Assembly (NCBI GenBank): GCA_030549775.1 | Contig: CM060175.1 | Coordinates: 18,396,212-18,460,211, forward strand | Reading direction: 5' to 3' | Source of the DNA: Tamarix chinensis | Lineage: Eukaryota > Streptophyta > Magnoliopsida > Caryophyllales > Tamaricaceae | DNA length: 64,000 bases | In this document: piece by piece, positions 11,844 to 33,833 of the stretch | Numbering within the stretch: position 1 is the first letter of the stretch | How the letters are laid out: each line of letters begins with the position of its first letter | Made by a program: the position numbers and the translations under genes | The notes under the pieces: generated by a model | What the model saw: the letters and a program-made list of their open reading frames with translations, nothing else | The model's database searches: none | What the model was told of the DNA's origin: nothing

Positions 11844-13730
11844 TAAAGTAAAAACTAATTATTTTAGTTTGTCATAATGCTAACTACATGAATGTAATTT
11901 ATAACTTCAATGTAAATTAGTAACTCATATATATTTTTTGTTTTAGTCACATTCTTCCTCATTTATAGTCATCTTCCTCTTCCATCTTCAATACTTTTGT
12001 CATCTTCTTCTTCCATCTTCAGACATCTCTTGTCATCTGCTATCTAATCAAACTAGCCTTTACAAGAGAACCCAATTTGTTGAATCAAATTTGAACTAGG
12101 TTGACTCAACTAAGAACACACACCATTCAGGGTACTACACTTAAAACTATATCTAAACTCAAAAAATTCCAAGGAACACCATTGGTATGCATTTGATTGT
12201 ACATTATGAGACCTAGTGAAATTCATTTGAGACAAGCATATGCACAACCAAGAACACTCCAAATAACTAAGAGATATCATAAATATCAAGAATGATCCAA
12301 CCAAGAAAATTTGCAAATCAAATTACTGACCACCACAACACAACATAGAAATTTAGAAGAAGAAGAAAAAGAGAAGAAAAATAAATTAAGAAAAATCGAT
12401 TAAAACCAAGATTCATTCTCCTTTGGGATCAAATCTCTTAGGTAAGTTGGTGCACTTTCAATTCAAAGATCTACTAACTAAGGAGCTTCAGGACTCGTTC
12501 TCCATATTAGACTATTGTTGGCATAAGATCTATTTTCTCGGTCTTGCTGTTGTTTGCTAGGTTTGTTTCTCCTTTTTCAAATCAATTGGAAAACCTAATT
12601 GGAGTAGCTTGTGATCATTCTGGTTTGTGGAGGTTAGACTTATATTTCATCTCCTTCTAACCCAAATAATTGGAGATTTTAAGGTGGGTGTTTGATTTTG
12701 ACTTGGGTTTTGTTTTTTGGTTTAGGAGGTCTTGAATATTTTGATTTACTTGAAGATTTTAGCAATTAAAATTGGAAAAGAGCTCAAGAAAAGAGAAGAA
12801 AATCAAAGAGTTAAGGAGACGAAGGAAATCAATTGAGGAAAGATGAAGGAGAAAGAGGGAAAATGAGGGAATGTGGAAAATAAATGATTAAATCTTAACA
12901 ACTTTTTTTAAGTTTATATGATAAGAAAAAACTAGAATATTAAAGTTTATAATGGCTAATTGAGTTGGGGGAATGCAAAAAGAGTAAGAAAAATAGAGAA
13001 AATGATGATTAATATAAGTGAAGATAAAATCACATTTTTTTTATACTCCAACGTGAATTTTTTTTTAATTCTAATTAGTTATCATTTACGGAAGGTTATT
13101 TGGTACATAACTTCTAAAACTCAGGGTTATTTCATTCATTTGTAAAAATTGGATATTATATCATAAATTTTACCTAAATTTAAAATTATATTGTATATTT
13201 TTTTATTATATTAAAATTAGTAAACTAAGTAGAAGTATATGCAAAAATTATCAAGACCCATGGGCCATCAAAAAATAATTGGATGAATCATGACCCAATC
13301 CAACCTATACTAGACCCAAATTTGACTCAATCTTAACCCGCCCATTAACCATGTCTACTAATAGAAATAAAAAACGTATAAATTATTTAATAACTATTTC
13401 TATTTTTACGCCACCTATGTGTATAAATTTAAGCTTTTATAAAAATATCCATTTAATATAACAGTGATCAAAGATTGGTCTTAAACATACTTAGGCATTC
13501 ACATTCAATCAAATTGTTTAAGTTGATTTTTTTTTTAAAATTCAGTTGGATATTAGACCATCATATATTTAACTTATTATCGATTTTTCAAATACCTAAA
13601 AATACATGACAAATGTATCCCAAACATCACTTTTATTTAATATGTCTTATGTGAGCCTTGTACCATTATTTCGAATATATAAAAATTATGCATTCATTTC
13701 ATATGAAAATGTTCTGAGTCATAACCAATC
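11844..13730. other. AT-rich intergenic DNA
   Basis: Contains TTCTTC/CATCTTC-rich tracts near 11950-12040, and a stretch near 12420-12860 that is T-rich, then turns A/G-rich. No reading frame shows a family I know. Confidence 0.4.
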
Positions 13731-13985
13731 ACTATATTTTTTTCTATATAAAAAATGAAGCTATTCTTTCATTAAATTTTTATATCAAAAAAATTATTTT
13801 AGAAAAATTAAATTCTATTATTCATTTTTAACCTTACTTTTGTTTAATTACATATGCATTAAATATTTTATTAGTTTTAATAAAAAAAAGTTAGTGTAAT
13901 ATTAAATCTATTTTTATTACTTTTTCAAAAAGTATGTAAAATAATAAATGAATAAAATAATATTTTTTTCAATACAGAAAAAGTA
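13731..13985. mobile_element. Second, degraded copy of the Stowaway-like MITE
   Basis: The interior follows the element at 11603 closely, for example TTTCATTAAATTTTTATAT, then CATTTTTA and TATGCATTAAATATTTT in the same order and spacing. The ends are still partly complementary (TTTCTATATAAAAAATGAAG... against ...TTTTTTCAATACAGAAAAAG) but have decayed, so the borders are approximate. Confidence 0.55.
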
Positions 13986-14460
13986 ATTTATTACAGAGAC
14001 AAAACACTAATTAGATCAATAAAAGACTATACCAAATATCTAGTTCAATCATTCTTATCATCTTCATGCGGATCAAATATCCACCGACTTCTACGAATGG
14101 CTATTTGTCTTTGCCTCTTTGGTGTTATTTTTTTCTTTTTCCTTTTCTTTCCTTTTTTCTATTTTGATAATCGATGGTGAAAATCAAATCCCAACCTTCT
14201 ACCAAGCATCAAAGTTCATAGCAACCTCCCTTTGGTGTTATGTTTTTGGTTTTGGCCAATTGGGACTACAACGAATAAACCAAACAAAATAGCATTAATA
14301 TTCTTATAGCAAAACCAAAGAGATCAACATCAAATAGCTGTCCTGAGTTTTCAAGTTGGCTCACTCCACGTATTCAGAACAAGAAGAAAATCACAATTGT
14401 CTTCTACACATCCACTCGGAAAAAAAAAATGTTCAGTTCCATCGCCCTCTGCAACACAAT
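13986..14460. other. Region downstream of RBX1 (3' flank)
   Basis: Holds the expected 3' UTR and polyadenylation region of the minus-strand RBX1 gene. I do not see a perfect AATAAA signal on the minus strand close to the stop codon. A pyrimidine-rich tract lies near 14105-14165. Confidence 0.4.
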
Positions 14461-23235
<8,775 letters not shown>

Positions 23236-23354
23236 CGTTAAGAACGTAGAAGCTGAAGAAGGAAGGAAGAGGAAAAGCGAGCCAGAGAGGACAGAAAAGA
23301 AAAGAGAGCTAGAGACGGCCCTAGGTCTTTGTTTAGACCGACTGCCTAATGTAA
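23236..23354 (-). promoter_or_regulatory. RBX1 5' UTR and proximal promoter
   Basis: The 119 bp between the RBX1 start codon and the Tourist-like MITE are pyrimidine-rich on the minus strand (CTTTTCTGTCCTCTCTGG, CGCTTTTCCTCTTCCTTCC), as is usual for plant 5' leaders. No clear TATA box is seen in this segment. Whether transcription starts here or inside the MITE cannot be decided from sequence. Confidence 0.5.
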
Positions 23355-23821
23355 GCCTCCGTTTGGACTTTGGATCGGAGCGGAAGTATAGGTAAACTTT
23401 AAAAATTAATTTATGTAAAAAAATTATAGATAAATTGAAATAAATATTTTAAAATATTATTTAGATAATATTAATCTAATTTGAATGAATTATGATGAAT
23501 GTTTTAAAATTTTTGTTAAGATTAAGGTCAGTAAAGATTAAAATAATAAAGTAAATGATATTTATATCATTATATTAAATAAAAAAAAATCATATTGAAG
23601 GGTATTTTGGTCCTATCAAATTAAAATTTTACTTATTTTTTTACATTCACCTCAATTACCCTCGAAATAGGAGGTTAATAAAAATAAGGTTAATCGAGGT
23701 GAATGGAGGTGAAACATTAACCCCGATTCACGAAGGTAAAATTATTAATCTAATATCCAAACGGGGTGAATTAATTAATTCACATCTATTAACCTCATTC
23801 CACCTCAATCCAAACGAAGCC
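23355..23821. mobile_element. Tourist-like (PIF/Harbinger) MITE, 467 bp, upstream of RBX1
   Basis: The terminal inverted repeats are GCCTCCGTTTGGA on the left and GGCTTCGTTTGGA as the reverse complement of the right end. TAA on both sides (23352-23354 and 23822-23824) is the three-base duplication typical of PIF/Harbinger. An internal partial copy of the terminus (ATCCAAACGGGGTGAATTAATT) lies near 23755-23780. It is AT-rich and non-coding. Its near end is 120 bp from the RBX1 ATG. Confidence 0.8.
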
Positions 23822-23824
23822 TAA

Positions 23825-25457
23825 TTGTCTTCGTGCTCCGTTAGAAATTGGGGTCTGTTTTCTAAATCTGAATTATTATTATTATTTTTCTTTCTGAGTA
23901 CCGTTGATCTAATCTAATCTGATGGGATAGAAGAGATAGATTAGGATTCAATCCCTTAAAAGTTAAAGTTAAAGTAACTAATTACTATGATTATCATTAG
24001 CCTTACTATTTTTTTATTACTATAACAATAGTTAGAATAACAACATCAACAATAATAATAATAATGTTAATGATAATTATAATTATATTAATACTAATAT
24101 TAATTATAGTAATAATAAAAAATTGTTATAATTATAATTATTGCAATCATTATTATAATTATCATTATCATTGATAAAACTAATCATAATAATCCTAACT
24201 ATTATTATAACTGATAATAATAAAAATAATGTTCATATTTACAAATATAATAATAAAAAAATAATAATAACATAATTAATTATTTATTTTTTATAATATT
24301 AATATTAGGATTAAATTTATGGAAAAATGATTCTTATACTAATTATTATATTTATATGTATTATTGTTGTTGTTGTTGTTATCAGATTTAAGATAATAAT
24401 GCATGTTATGATAATTATAAATATTACTTTAACTATAATAATAATAATAATTAATATTGATAATAATAATAATAATAATGTTTTATTTTTATTAAAATCA
24501 TAATAATATATAATGATGATAATATTATTATTGTTAATAATAGTAACAATATTACTATAAATAATAATAATTTTATTATTATTTATAAATAATTTGGTAG
24601 TAATAATAAAGATAATATTAATTATTATTAATATATGTATAACAATATTAATAACATTGTCTTATTATTATCATTATAAATATAATTATTTTGAATAATT
24701 ATTATAAATAATAGTAATAATATTAATAATTATTATTATCTAATCTAATCTTATTTAATCTGACAATTATATAAGAATAATAGGGTTGAAATCAAAGAAC
24801 TTTCATTTTTCTATGATTTAGATAGACTAGATTATCATTCTTTATTCTAGGTAAAGTGAAAATGAAGATATTTTCGTTTTTAAGGTTTGAGTTACAAAAT
24901 TAATGGAACTTGTTAAATCAAATTGTAACATTGATGTGTTGTGATAACCATATTATCTATTAATATCATATGATGTGACATCTTATTTTTATAACTGTTT
25001 AAAACTATTCATACTTTTTACTATAAATTACTCTAAATTAACTTTAAATACATTATATTAAAATACATATCTAAAATTGTTCATACTTATCACTTTATAC
25101 CAAATCCAAATTGCAAATAGTTCATCAAATCAAACAAAACCTAACTATTTTTTAACTAAGGTCTTGTTTTTATAACATCCTATCATATCAATTTTTAATA
25201 AAAATAATAATTAATTTAAAATATTCATTTAACATTATGAAAATTAATTAATATCTATAATAATTGTTTTCATAATTATGATTCATTTTATAATAAATTA
25301 CATATTAAGTTTATTTTGGCTATTCTTTTTTCATTGGGTTAGGTATAATTTGTCGCACAAATTAGAATAATTTTTAAATTTAACTTTCATTTTATACATT
25401 TTCTACTATACCAAATACTATTTGGCTTTCTATTTTGACTTTTCTCTACAAATTAAA
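23825..25457. repeat. TAA/ATT-rich low-complexity region
   Basis: From about 23870 to 24760 the sequence is nearly all imperfect AAT/ATT/ATA trinucleotides on both strands, with (TTG)5 at about 24362. The rest to 25457 is AT-rich without recognisable genes. Confidence 0.6.
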
Positions 25458-27270
25458 TGTAACAACCCATTTTTTGAACCCTAGTTTTATTATATAGCCT
25501 CATAATCCTTCTAAATTGGCCTATCTTTTATTAATTATCTCGTTCTTGCCTAATTTTTGGAATTAAACCATTCAACTTATTGAAATTCCTAGAACTCTTT
25601 TTCCTCAACCAACAATCATTGCCTAAAGTCTTCTATTGACCGATATGCAAATAGAGCCACCATTTTTTTTTATGTTCTTTTTCAAGAATCAATGCTTGAC
25701 CAGCCTATTGTCTATAGTTGACCTAGCACTAATAATTTGATTAGTCTAACTTATTAAAATTCTTTTTTACTTCAAATCAATTTCTTGACAAAAATATTTA
25801 TATATATTTGAGTTACCTATGTTATTACATCCCTTCTCAAATTTTTCATAACTTTTGGAATTTATTTGATATTTGTTTCCAATAAATCACCATTTCTTTG
25901 AATTTCTACCCATATATATTATCTAAAAAACATCTTTAGTCAACCATTGACTTCCCTCATTATAAAATTGTGCCTCATACCTCCCATGATTAGATCAAGG
26001 TTGTCCTTGTTCAATCAACCAAAATTCTACCCATAATCCTATCACCTTATTATATTTTATCAACTACCTTACGCACGTTACCTCCTTTGAGTCAAGTGTT
26101 TAGCAAACTATTTGATTCCTTTGTCCCTTATCTTTTGTGCCAATTTTGGCCAGAGATGAATGAGGGTCTTTCTTCCCTTCTAACTCTAAAAACACTACAT
26201 ACACACCTCACATTCATTCATCTTTAATTTACACATTTTGCTAAAGTCTCACTCTCTATTCTCTTCAATTTGTTTGTTTCCCTTTTTGCCTTATTTTAAT
26301 CCTCCTAACCTTATCCTTCATCATCCTTCCTTGCATTATTTCTTTTTTTTTTTGTGTTTTTACCATTGTTTTTACTTACCTTTGTGCACTTTGATGCCAA
26401 CTCTTGTCCATTTTATTATCTTATTTTGCTTCTTCTAACCTCTAATTCATTTATCTTAGCTCTTAAATATTTATTTTAAGTGTTGGGAGTTAAGGTTTAG
26501 TGAAAGGCAGAGTTATAATTTTATTTTCCTTGGATAAAAGAGGTGGTTAAGTTAAAAGTTGCTTCATGATATGCTAGCTTGGTAATGTGATTTTAGCTTT
26601 AGAAATAGAACTTATGAGCTATGTGCTTATACTTTAATATCTTTTATGAGCATATGTTGCATGTATATATTAGATTTTGAATTGTTATATATGAAAGAGC
26701 ATGAAAAATATTTAATTTATGCCACAAGTCATGCTACTATAAGATCATGAATTTTTCTCTCTATTTTGTGCTAGATATACAAATGTGTAATTATATTTTT
26801 TTACATTTTTTAGGTGTCATATTAAATCTTAATATGTCTAGTTTATTACATGTATTTTGGATCTTAAAAATATTAAGTATGTAAAATATTTGTGGCCAAA
26901 ATGACATGAGGTGTCAAAATTAGTCAAATTTTGAAACCTGTCATATAGCTCTAGGCCCTAAGGTTATTACCATCCCTATAGTGCAAAATTTTAAATTATG
27001 ATTTTACCATTGTATTCCTTATAACATTTTTCTTAAACTTTCATAGATAACTTGTCTTGATTTGGATTAGTTTAGAACTCGTTAAGATTTTTGCAAGTTT
27101 AGAATTATTTTTAGGTGTTTAAGGGGCATTTGAGATTTTTTACATGAATTTTATAAATTTTATAGCAAGTGTGATTTACCATATAATATATACATTATGT
27201 TATATTATTTATTATGGGGTATATGGATTTTGGTATTTTAATTATGCGTGATTAAGGTTTTATGTATTAA
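25458..27270 (+). repeat. LTR-like sequence starting TGTAACAACCCA
   Basis: TGTAACAACCCATTTTTTG resembles the opening of the LTR family seen at 33834 and 43823, and a T/C-rich tract follows at about 25.5-26.4 kb as in those copies. A matching end GGGGTGTTACCA lies at 31309-31320. If they are one unit, it was later broken up by the LINE and other repeats. This is tentative. Confidence 0.35.
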
Positions 27271-27272
27271 AT

Positions 27273-27380
27273 GACCTTTAGTATAATATGGGACCTTTTG
27301 TTAATAAGGGTACTTTGATCATTTCACATTAACCTAATTTTTATAAGAGTTGGTGATTATACTTTTATTGGTTAATGTAA

Positions 27381-27438
<58 letters not shown>

Positions 27439-27895
27439 TGAAAGAGTCAAAAATACAAACTCAAAAATCAAACACCTTTCACTCTACAAAAAAAATGTTA
27501 AGCATTAGATTTATAGAAGAAGCTAAATTCCAAAAAGAAATGCTAACTAGTAAAACATCTATTCTACAAGCTAACTCCAACACTAAATGATCTTTAGTAT
27601 AATACGGCTAGTTTAGTTAATAAAGTTACTTTGGTCATTTCATATTGACATAATTTTTTTAGAATTAGTAATTAGTAATTTGACATAATTCTAAAAAAAT
27701 TATGTCAGTGAAAGAGTTAAAATACAAACTCAAAAATCAAACACCTTTTGTTTTCAAAAAATAAAAAATAAAAAACTAGTTAAGCATTTGATTCATAGAA
27801 GAAGCTAATTTCCAAAAAGAAATGCTAGTTGGTAAAACATCTATTCTACAATTTAACTCCAATACTATCTCTCGAATGATTTGATGGGTGGACCT
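27273..27895. repeat. Tandem duplication of about 315 bp
   Basis: Two copies begin with AAATGA(C/T)CTTTAGTATAATA at about 27269 and 27585 and run through GTGAAAGAGT(C/T)AAAA, ACAAACTCAAAAATCAAACA and TTCATAGAAGAAGCTAA-like blocks, ending in the 3' part of the LINE at 27776. The first copy carries a long (TA)n at 27384-27435 that the second lacks. Confidence 0.7.
27384..27435. repeat. (AT)n microsatellite
   Basis: An uninterrupted run of about 26 AT dinucleotides, present in only one of the two copies of the surrounding duplication. Confidence 0.95.
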
Positions 27896-29180
27896 CATTT
27901 TGTTGTGTAACATTATTTGATTACACTCCCACCAAATATGATAGATGCAAGAGGCAAGGAGAGCCCTCAAAGCTCATCTCTTACAACCAAGGCCTTGATC
28001 TTCCTTCTCTATATAGAGTATTATATCCTACTAGTGAAGAGAAGTATGTTTACTATCCTTGTCGTTAGAAACATATGCCTAGATGTATGGAGAAAAACTA
28101 AACTAAAGAATAAATGGTCATGTGTTTCCAATTCATCATTACATAAACTATACTTGAGGTCTAGATTCATGCACATCTTAGCCATTCCATGTATATTGAA
28201 TAACCTTCCTTGAATCACTAACCATAAATGAAGTATATGGCATAGCATGGTCAGAGCATTTGAAATGATTTTGGCTCAAGAAACTATTTCTACGCAATCT
28301 CTTATTCGGCTACATAAACCTTCAAAAATCTATATCAAGATCTAGCCACACACTTCCTCCTGCACTACGATCATTAAGCCAAATTGTGGAATGATCCTTT
28401 CATCTCCATGATATTTTTGAAAGCCCAAAAAGTTATAGATGGTGTGGACAAGGACAAAAACATTTTTGCATTTGATGCAGTATGCATGGACCTAATGTAC
28501 CCATAACGCTTATTGACTTCATGTAACCACCAAAACAACCTTCCTAGAATAGTAATATTCCAATTATGAAGTTGAAAAATTCCTAGACTGCCATTTGTTT
28601 AGGTATATAGTTGTCCAATAAATAGGAGACTTCTGAGATTTTTTATACCCTAAACAAAGGTAAGATCCGCATAGCACTTTGATATTGTTAAATACTCATT
28701 TAGGAAGCATTAAAAATAAGCTATAATAAGCTTATAGACCAAAGAATATTGATTGCATAAGCAGATACCTCCCTATAAGACATAAGAGTTTGGACTTACA
28801 AGCATTGATCCAAGTAATAAACTTCTCTACCAAGGGCTTACAATCATTATAGGTTATATTCTTGATAAATGAAGGAATACCAATATATTGAATGTACAAG
28901 ATCCCTTCAAGAAAATGATAGTTATACCTCTTTCTACTTGAGGCACTAAATGACTGAAGTAAATAATACACTTACTATTATTTAAATAAAGGCCTGACAG
29001 ATTTAAAAACCAATATAATACTTCATAAATAGATTATATGGATGCCACACTACCATGATTGAAGAAAAGTAGGTCAACAACAAAGAGAAGATTAACAGGC
29101 TTAGCCTTCTTACATTTTGTGTCTTTGAAGAGAGGATTAGTCTTAGGCCTCTCTTGACATCAAGGGGGTTTAGGGCTCCA
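27776..29180 (-). mobile_element. 5'-truncated L1-type LINE remnant
   Basis: On the minus strand three pieces of a plant L1 ORF2 lie in order. An RT end (FFNHGSVASI, then NNSKCIIYF, about 29080-28960) replaces the YADD region. The segment LYIQYIGIPSF...TYNDCKPLVEKFITWI follows (about 28890-28800). The zf-RVT domain comes next: LWLVIQGRLFNIHGMAKMCMN then HDHLFF (about 28230-28120), and LLASCIYHIWWECNQIM (about 27965-27910). The zf-RVT CxxC residues are largely lost and several frameshifts are present. There is no upstream endonuclease or ORF1. Confidence 0.8.
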
Positions 29181-29965
29181 TTATATTTAATATGCCTAAT
29201 TGAGTTTGTTTAAGTTTTTTTTTTAGTATCATTTGATGATAAAATGAGTTGATGTTAAAATGGTATAAAATAAGCATAGAATACCATAGGGGTAATGTTG
29301 TTATTTTATGTGCTTAATTCTAAGTTGAACTTCTATTTTTAGTTTAATCATGTTTAATATGAAGTATGAGTATTTTTTAGGTTTGGTGAGTTAATGAATT
29401 TAAAATTGTGATATAAATGGAAATTAGGGTTTTCTAGAGGAATTTTAGTCTTTTTACAAGTTTTTCAACCTCCTTAGTTCTTGTTTAGCTTCAAGATGAT
29501 CTTAAGGCCTTTCCAAATGTAATTATGAGTTGGATGGTCATAAGTGTTTTAATTAGGGTGTCTTATGTCTTTTAATCATTATTTTACATATCTTGTAGGT
29601 TATCATGTGTTCTTACCTTCTCATCACCTAATTACTACCAAATCATCATGTTTGACATGTCTCCTTGCTTGACATATCATCAAGGCATCGTTTTCTCTTA
29701 TGTTAAATCTCAATTTTCAAAAACTTCACAACTTATGTAAATATCTTCAAGAAAGTGTTGTATATGATGTAATCTCTTTCAGAAACCTCAAAAAACATCT
29801 CAAATATTTTCAAGAACCATGTTTGGATATAAAACCAAGGATGATCCTGCATCAAGTTACATGAGTGATATTTTGTTAAGTGATGAGTGTTGATATTTTG
29901 TCTGTGATACGAACCTGACCCCCTTTATTTTAGTACCTTTGGTTAGCTTAGATTTATTTTTACTA

Positions 29966-29971
<6 letters not shown>

Positions 29972-30035
<64 letters not shown>
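29972..30035. repeat. (AT)n microsatellite
   Basis: An uninterrupted run of about 32 AT dinucleotides. Confidence 0.95.
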
Positions 30036-30038
<3 letters not shown>

Positions 30039-30515
30039 CAAGTGGGCATCTTAATCAGACCTATTTTTGGATGTCATTAAAGCTAGAGTTAGAATAAATA
30101 TCTAATCTAACTTATATCATTTTTAAAAAAAATTAGTAGTTAGCCCATTTGAATTGTTGTTGTTAAATACTAATATAATGCGTTTTTTGGTTTGTGATTA
30201 GAGGGTTGATGATGATAAATATTTTTGAAAAACTTGTTAATATTAGACTTGGGCTCGGTGACATTGGTTCCCAACTACCTCCTTAAGCCTAAATGAAAAA
30301 AAATGATGTATTTTAAAACTCTATTAACATTGAACTCAAGTTTGGTGGCGTTAGTTCATAAATATCTCTCCTAAGCCTAATGAAAATAGGAGGTCATTTT
30401 TTAACAAACTAAGCTAAAATTTTAGACTAAACCAATACTTTAGTTAGGGCCCAACTTTTAGCCTATTCCCAAAGTCTCTTTACCATTACCTTAGCATGTC
30501 CCCTTTTCTTTACTT

Positions 30516-30517
<2 letters not shown>

Positions 30518-30564
<47 letters not shown>

Positions 30565-30592
30565 CACACACACCCACACCCACACACCCACT
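30518..30592. repeat. (CT)n followed by (CA)-rich microsatellite
   Basis: About 22 CT units run directly into CACACACACCCACACCCACA. It yields a false RERERE frame on the minus strand. Confidence 0.95.
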
Positions 30593-31320
30593 TGGTGACA
30601 TGCTCCTTTTAGCCATCTTTAGCCATTGTTTATCCGTATGTCCTTTTTGTTGCCTATAATTAGAGCCCAACTCCTCTATCACCCATCAATATAAGGTCAC
30701 GAGCTTTTATCTTACCATTTTCCCATTACCGTTCTACCCCCTTTTTTTCAATCCCCTATTTATATATATGGGGCTTGATTTTACGTTCATCAATTAATGA
30801 TTATTGTTGATTTATAAAAGTTTTGGGTTGTGGCTTTGATTATGTTCAAAAATTTGAGTATGGAGATAGTATTGGAGGAATACCTCAAATTTAGTGAAAG
30901 TATATTTTTGAACCCCCATTTGGCAAAATAAGTATGCTCACATTAGTTGGGTTTGTTTCATTTGGTATCTAAGCATTTAATTTCTTGATTTACGGTTAAA
31001 AGGGTGTGTTGTCCTAATTTCATTCAATTTACATTGATCTAAAATTTAAATCACACTAATCTAGCCAATTGTGTAATATTTTACTAATAAGTTCACTAGT
31101 GTGGCTTGATCAACACTAGAGTATAATGGAATAACAAGTGTTGTGGTAGCTCGAAGTGAAGTGAGGACACCGCCATTGCGCAAAGTTTCCACCCTTCTTA
31201 ATTTATCTCTATTTTTGTTATTTTCACCAGTATATATGTAACAAAAATAATTTTCACAAAAAAAATCCATTTTAAAACAATTTTATTGCGAAAGCCAAAA
31301 CAAAATGTGGGGTGTTACCA

Positions 31321-31549
31321 TTGTATCTATCGTAAGATAGATGCCTCAACATCCATCTTTTACTAAATACAAGGCTAAAAGAACCATAATCAATATCATA
31401 TTACGATAATAAAATATATAAAATATGATAACAAACTCAAAAGTATGGAGAGATATAGAAATTTTGACTTGAAAACAAAAAATATATAACTAAATTTGAA
31501 TCAATGATCATGATATCAAAACATTGGTGAAACGAAATGTTGGAGCACA

Positions 31550-31589
<40 letters not shown>

Positions 31590-33640
31590 CCAAAATATAA
31601 ATTGTTAGATAGAGAATACCTGAGGCTAACCTAAATTGTATCCCTTACTCACCTAATAATCATATCAGGATCATCGCAACGACCCATTTAGAACTAAGTA
31701 TAGCATTAATATAGGGTCATGATACTTAGTACATTATGTTTTTACCAACAAGGCATATCATAATGTGTATAGGAATATGGACTTATGGTTTGAGTAGTTT
31801 ATGGTGAGGTTATGATTACTTGGATGTTATGATGGTTCAAAGATGATGATAAATTGACAAATTAGAATTGATGATCATGATGCTCGAATGATGAAGCTTT
31901 TGCAAGGCTTGGTTCGTGGGCTAGGGTTAGGGTTTATGATTAGGGTTTATTAGTGATGTGAATATTATGATGATGAACGAATGGAATAATGGTGATTTGA
32001 TGATTATATTATAAATTTAAGATATTAAGGATCATCATTTGAGAATAATAATAATAATAATATTATCTTAAGTTTGGAAATAGATTAAATCAAGTAAGAA
32101 AAATAGGTTCAAGATGAGTGTTGAAGATGATGATGTTGGCGATTATATATGGCATTTAGGGTTTAAAATGGCATGAATTTGTGGAGGTTCTGAAGTATAG
32201 ATCTTAATATCTAATTCACCCAATTAAATAGATTAAGGATTTCAATAATAATCACTCACACATAATTTATTAATATTGAGAAGAACTCACAAAGAATTTA
32301 ATTAAGCAAAGCTTGCAATTTCCTCAATTTTCATCTCCTTTGTGTCATGTACTTACTATGATATTTATAACCATTGGATCTCCTTAATATTACAAAATAA
32401 TTCTCTTAAAAATCTGATAATAATCGATAAAAAAAACATTAGCTTGCTCCCTACTCTAAACACACTTAAAAGATAGAATAAGAAAACCCTAAAGATAGAA
32501 TTAAGATACTTTTTTACTAATTTAACTTTCTTATCTTTTAAACAATTATCAATGTGATAATACTCCATATTGCATGTATAAATTTTTGATTAAAGTCTCT
32601 TCATGCAGATATCACGTTTAACCCTTCCGTGCAGCACATTTTTCCCTCCATACATGCCATGCACATGCCTCTATCGCTAGTGACTTATTTTGTAAGTTTT
32701 GTCCATAACTAGCAATGTAGTCATCCGTTTGCCTTCAAATTTATAAGAGTTCCTCTATAAGTAGAAGATAATAAGTTCCATAATAACAAATTCTAAGTCT
32801 TGACCATTTTCTCCTACATCATATCTACACATGGTATTTATTTAATGCATGTGATATAGATCTTCTTTAATCAAATAATAACATAAATAAAATCATTTTC
32901 ATCACGTAATAGTCATAATCTCATGCATATCAACCATGAAAATCACTTGCACCTTCAAGTACTAATGAATTGACTCATATTCTAGTTAATCTTAATAATA
33001 GAGGGTGATTGCATATTACAATTAAATCATTAGTGGGTATCTACTTTGTATAGCCAATCAGTGCCCCGGACTTCAACCCATATCCATATCAATATCAATA
33101 TCAGATGGCACAAACCGCAACCCAATTAAGAAATCATATGTTGACAAACACATAACTTGAATGAATTAAACATGAGTCAACGGACGCATAACCTAAAAAA
33201 GGTACAAATATTGCTAGTATGCATACCCTATATGACACACAACCTATAGATTAGATCTAGCTCTAGACTAAGGGAATGCATATTAGTTTGAAAAAATGAC
33301 TCCACAACATACTAGCTCATCAACATGTGGATCACAACCCATTAGTACAATGTGGACTACAACCTAATATAATATCAAGGGTTATCGCCCATAGATCAAT
33401 ATTAATCTAGAGGATAATCATCCTAAATGCACTTATCTTACTTAAAGTTCTTGTTTACTATTCCATAATGATTAAATAATATCATGCATATCATATAAAT
33501 GGGCTAACATCAATAATATCAGGTAATGTCACAAGATTCAAACCTTATCCAATCAATAACGACAAGTAACCTCTCAAGTTTCAACCCTCATTAATTCATA
33601 ATTCATATTATCCATAGCTTCTCAAGGCTAATCATATCCA

Positions 33641-33674
<34 letters not shown>

Positions 33675-33828
33675 GTTGTTGTTGTTGTTATTATTATTAT
33701 TATTATACACCCATTTATCAATAGTAGACCTCATGTCATCAAGCCTTATCGTGCAAATCATATGGATCTTAATACTTATAGTATAGCCTTTTTTAGGTGC
33801 ATATAATTCAATCCTAATGGCTTAAGCC
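31321..33828. repeat. Degenerate repeat DNA, host of the solo LTR at 33834
   Basis: Contains (CT)n(CA)n at 31551-31589. Near 33060-33440 the phrases ACAACC...GTGGA(T/C)... recur in a way that resembles the cassettes of the LTR family in minus orientation. A compound (TTA)n(TTG)n(TTA)n lies at 33641-33706. No gene is recognised. Confidence 0.4.
33641..33706. repeat. Compound (TTA)n(TTG)n(TTA)n microsatellite
   Basis: Pure TTA repeats are interrupted by four to five TTG units and resume. Confidence 0.9.
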
Positions 33829-33833
33829 ATATG

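Larger units (their letters stand above)
29181..31320 (+). repeat. LTR-like sequence ending GGGGTGTTACCA
   Basis: The region 30430-30820 is similar to 40080-40420, including a TATATATATGGGG element near 30768 that corresponds to TATATATATGAGA near 40368. It ends with TGCGAAAGCCAAAACAAAAT then GGGGTGTTACC, as in the family's 3' ends. It carries (AT)n at 29972-30035 and (CT)n/(CA)n at 30518-30590. No coding sequence is recognised. Confidence 0.4.
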
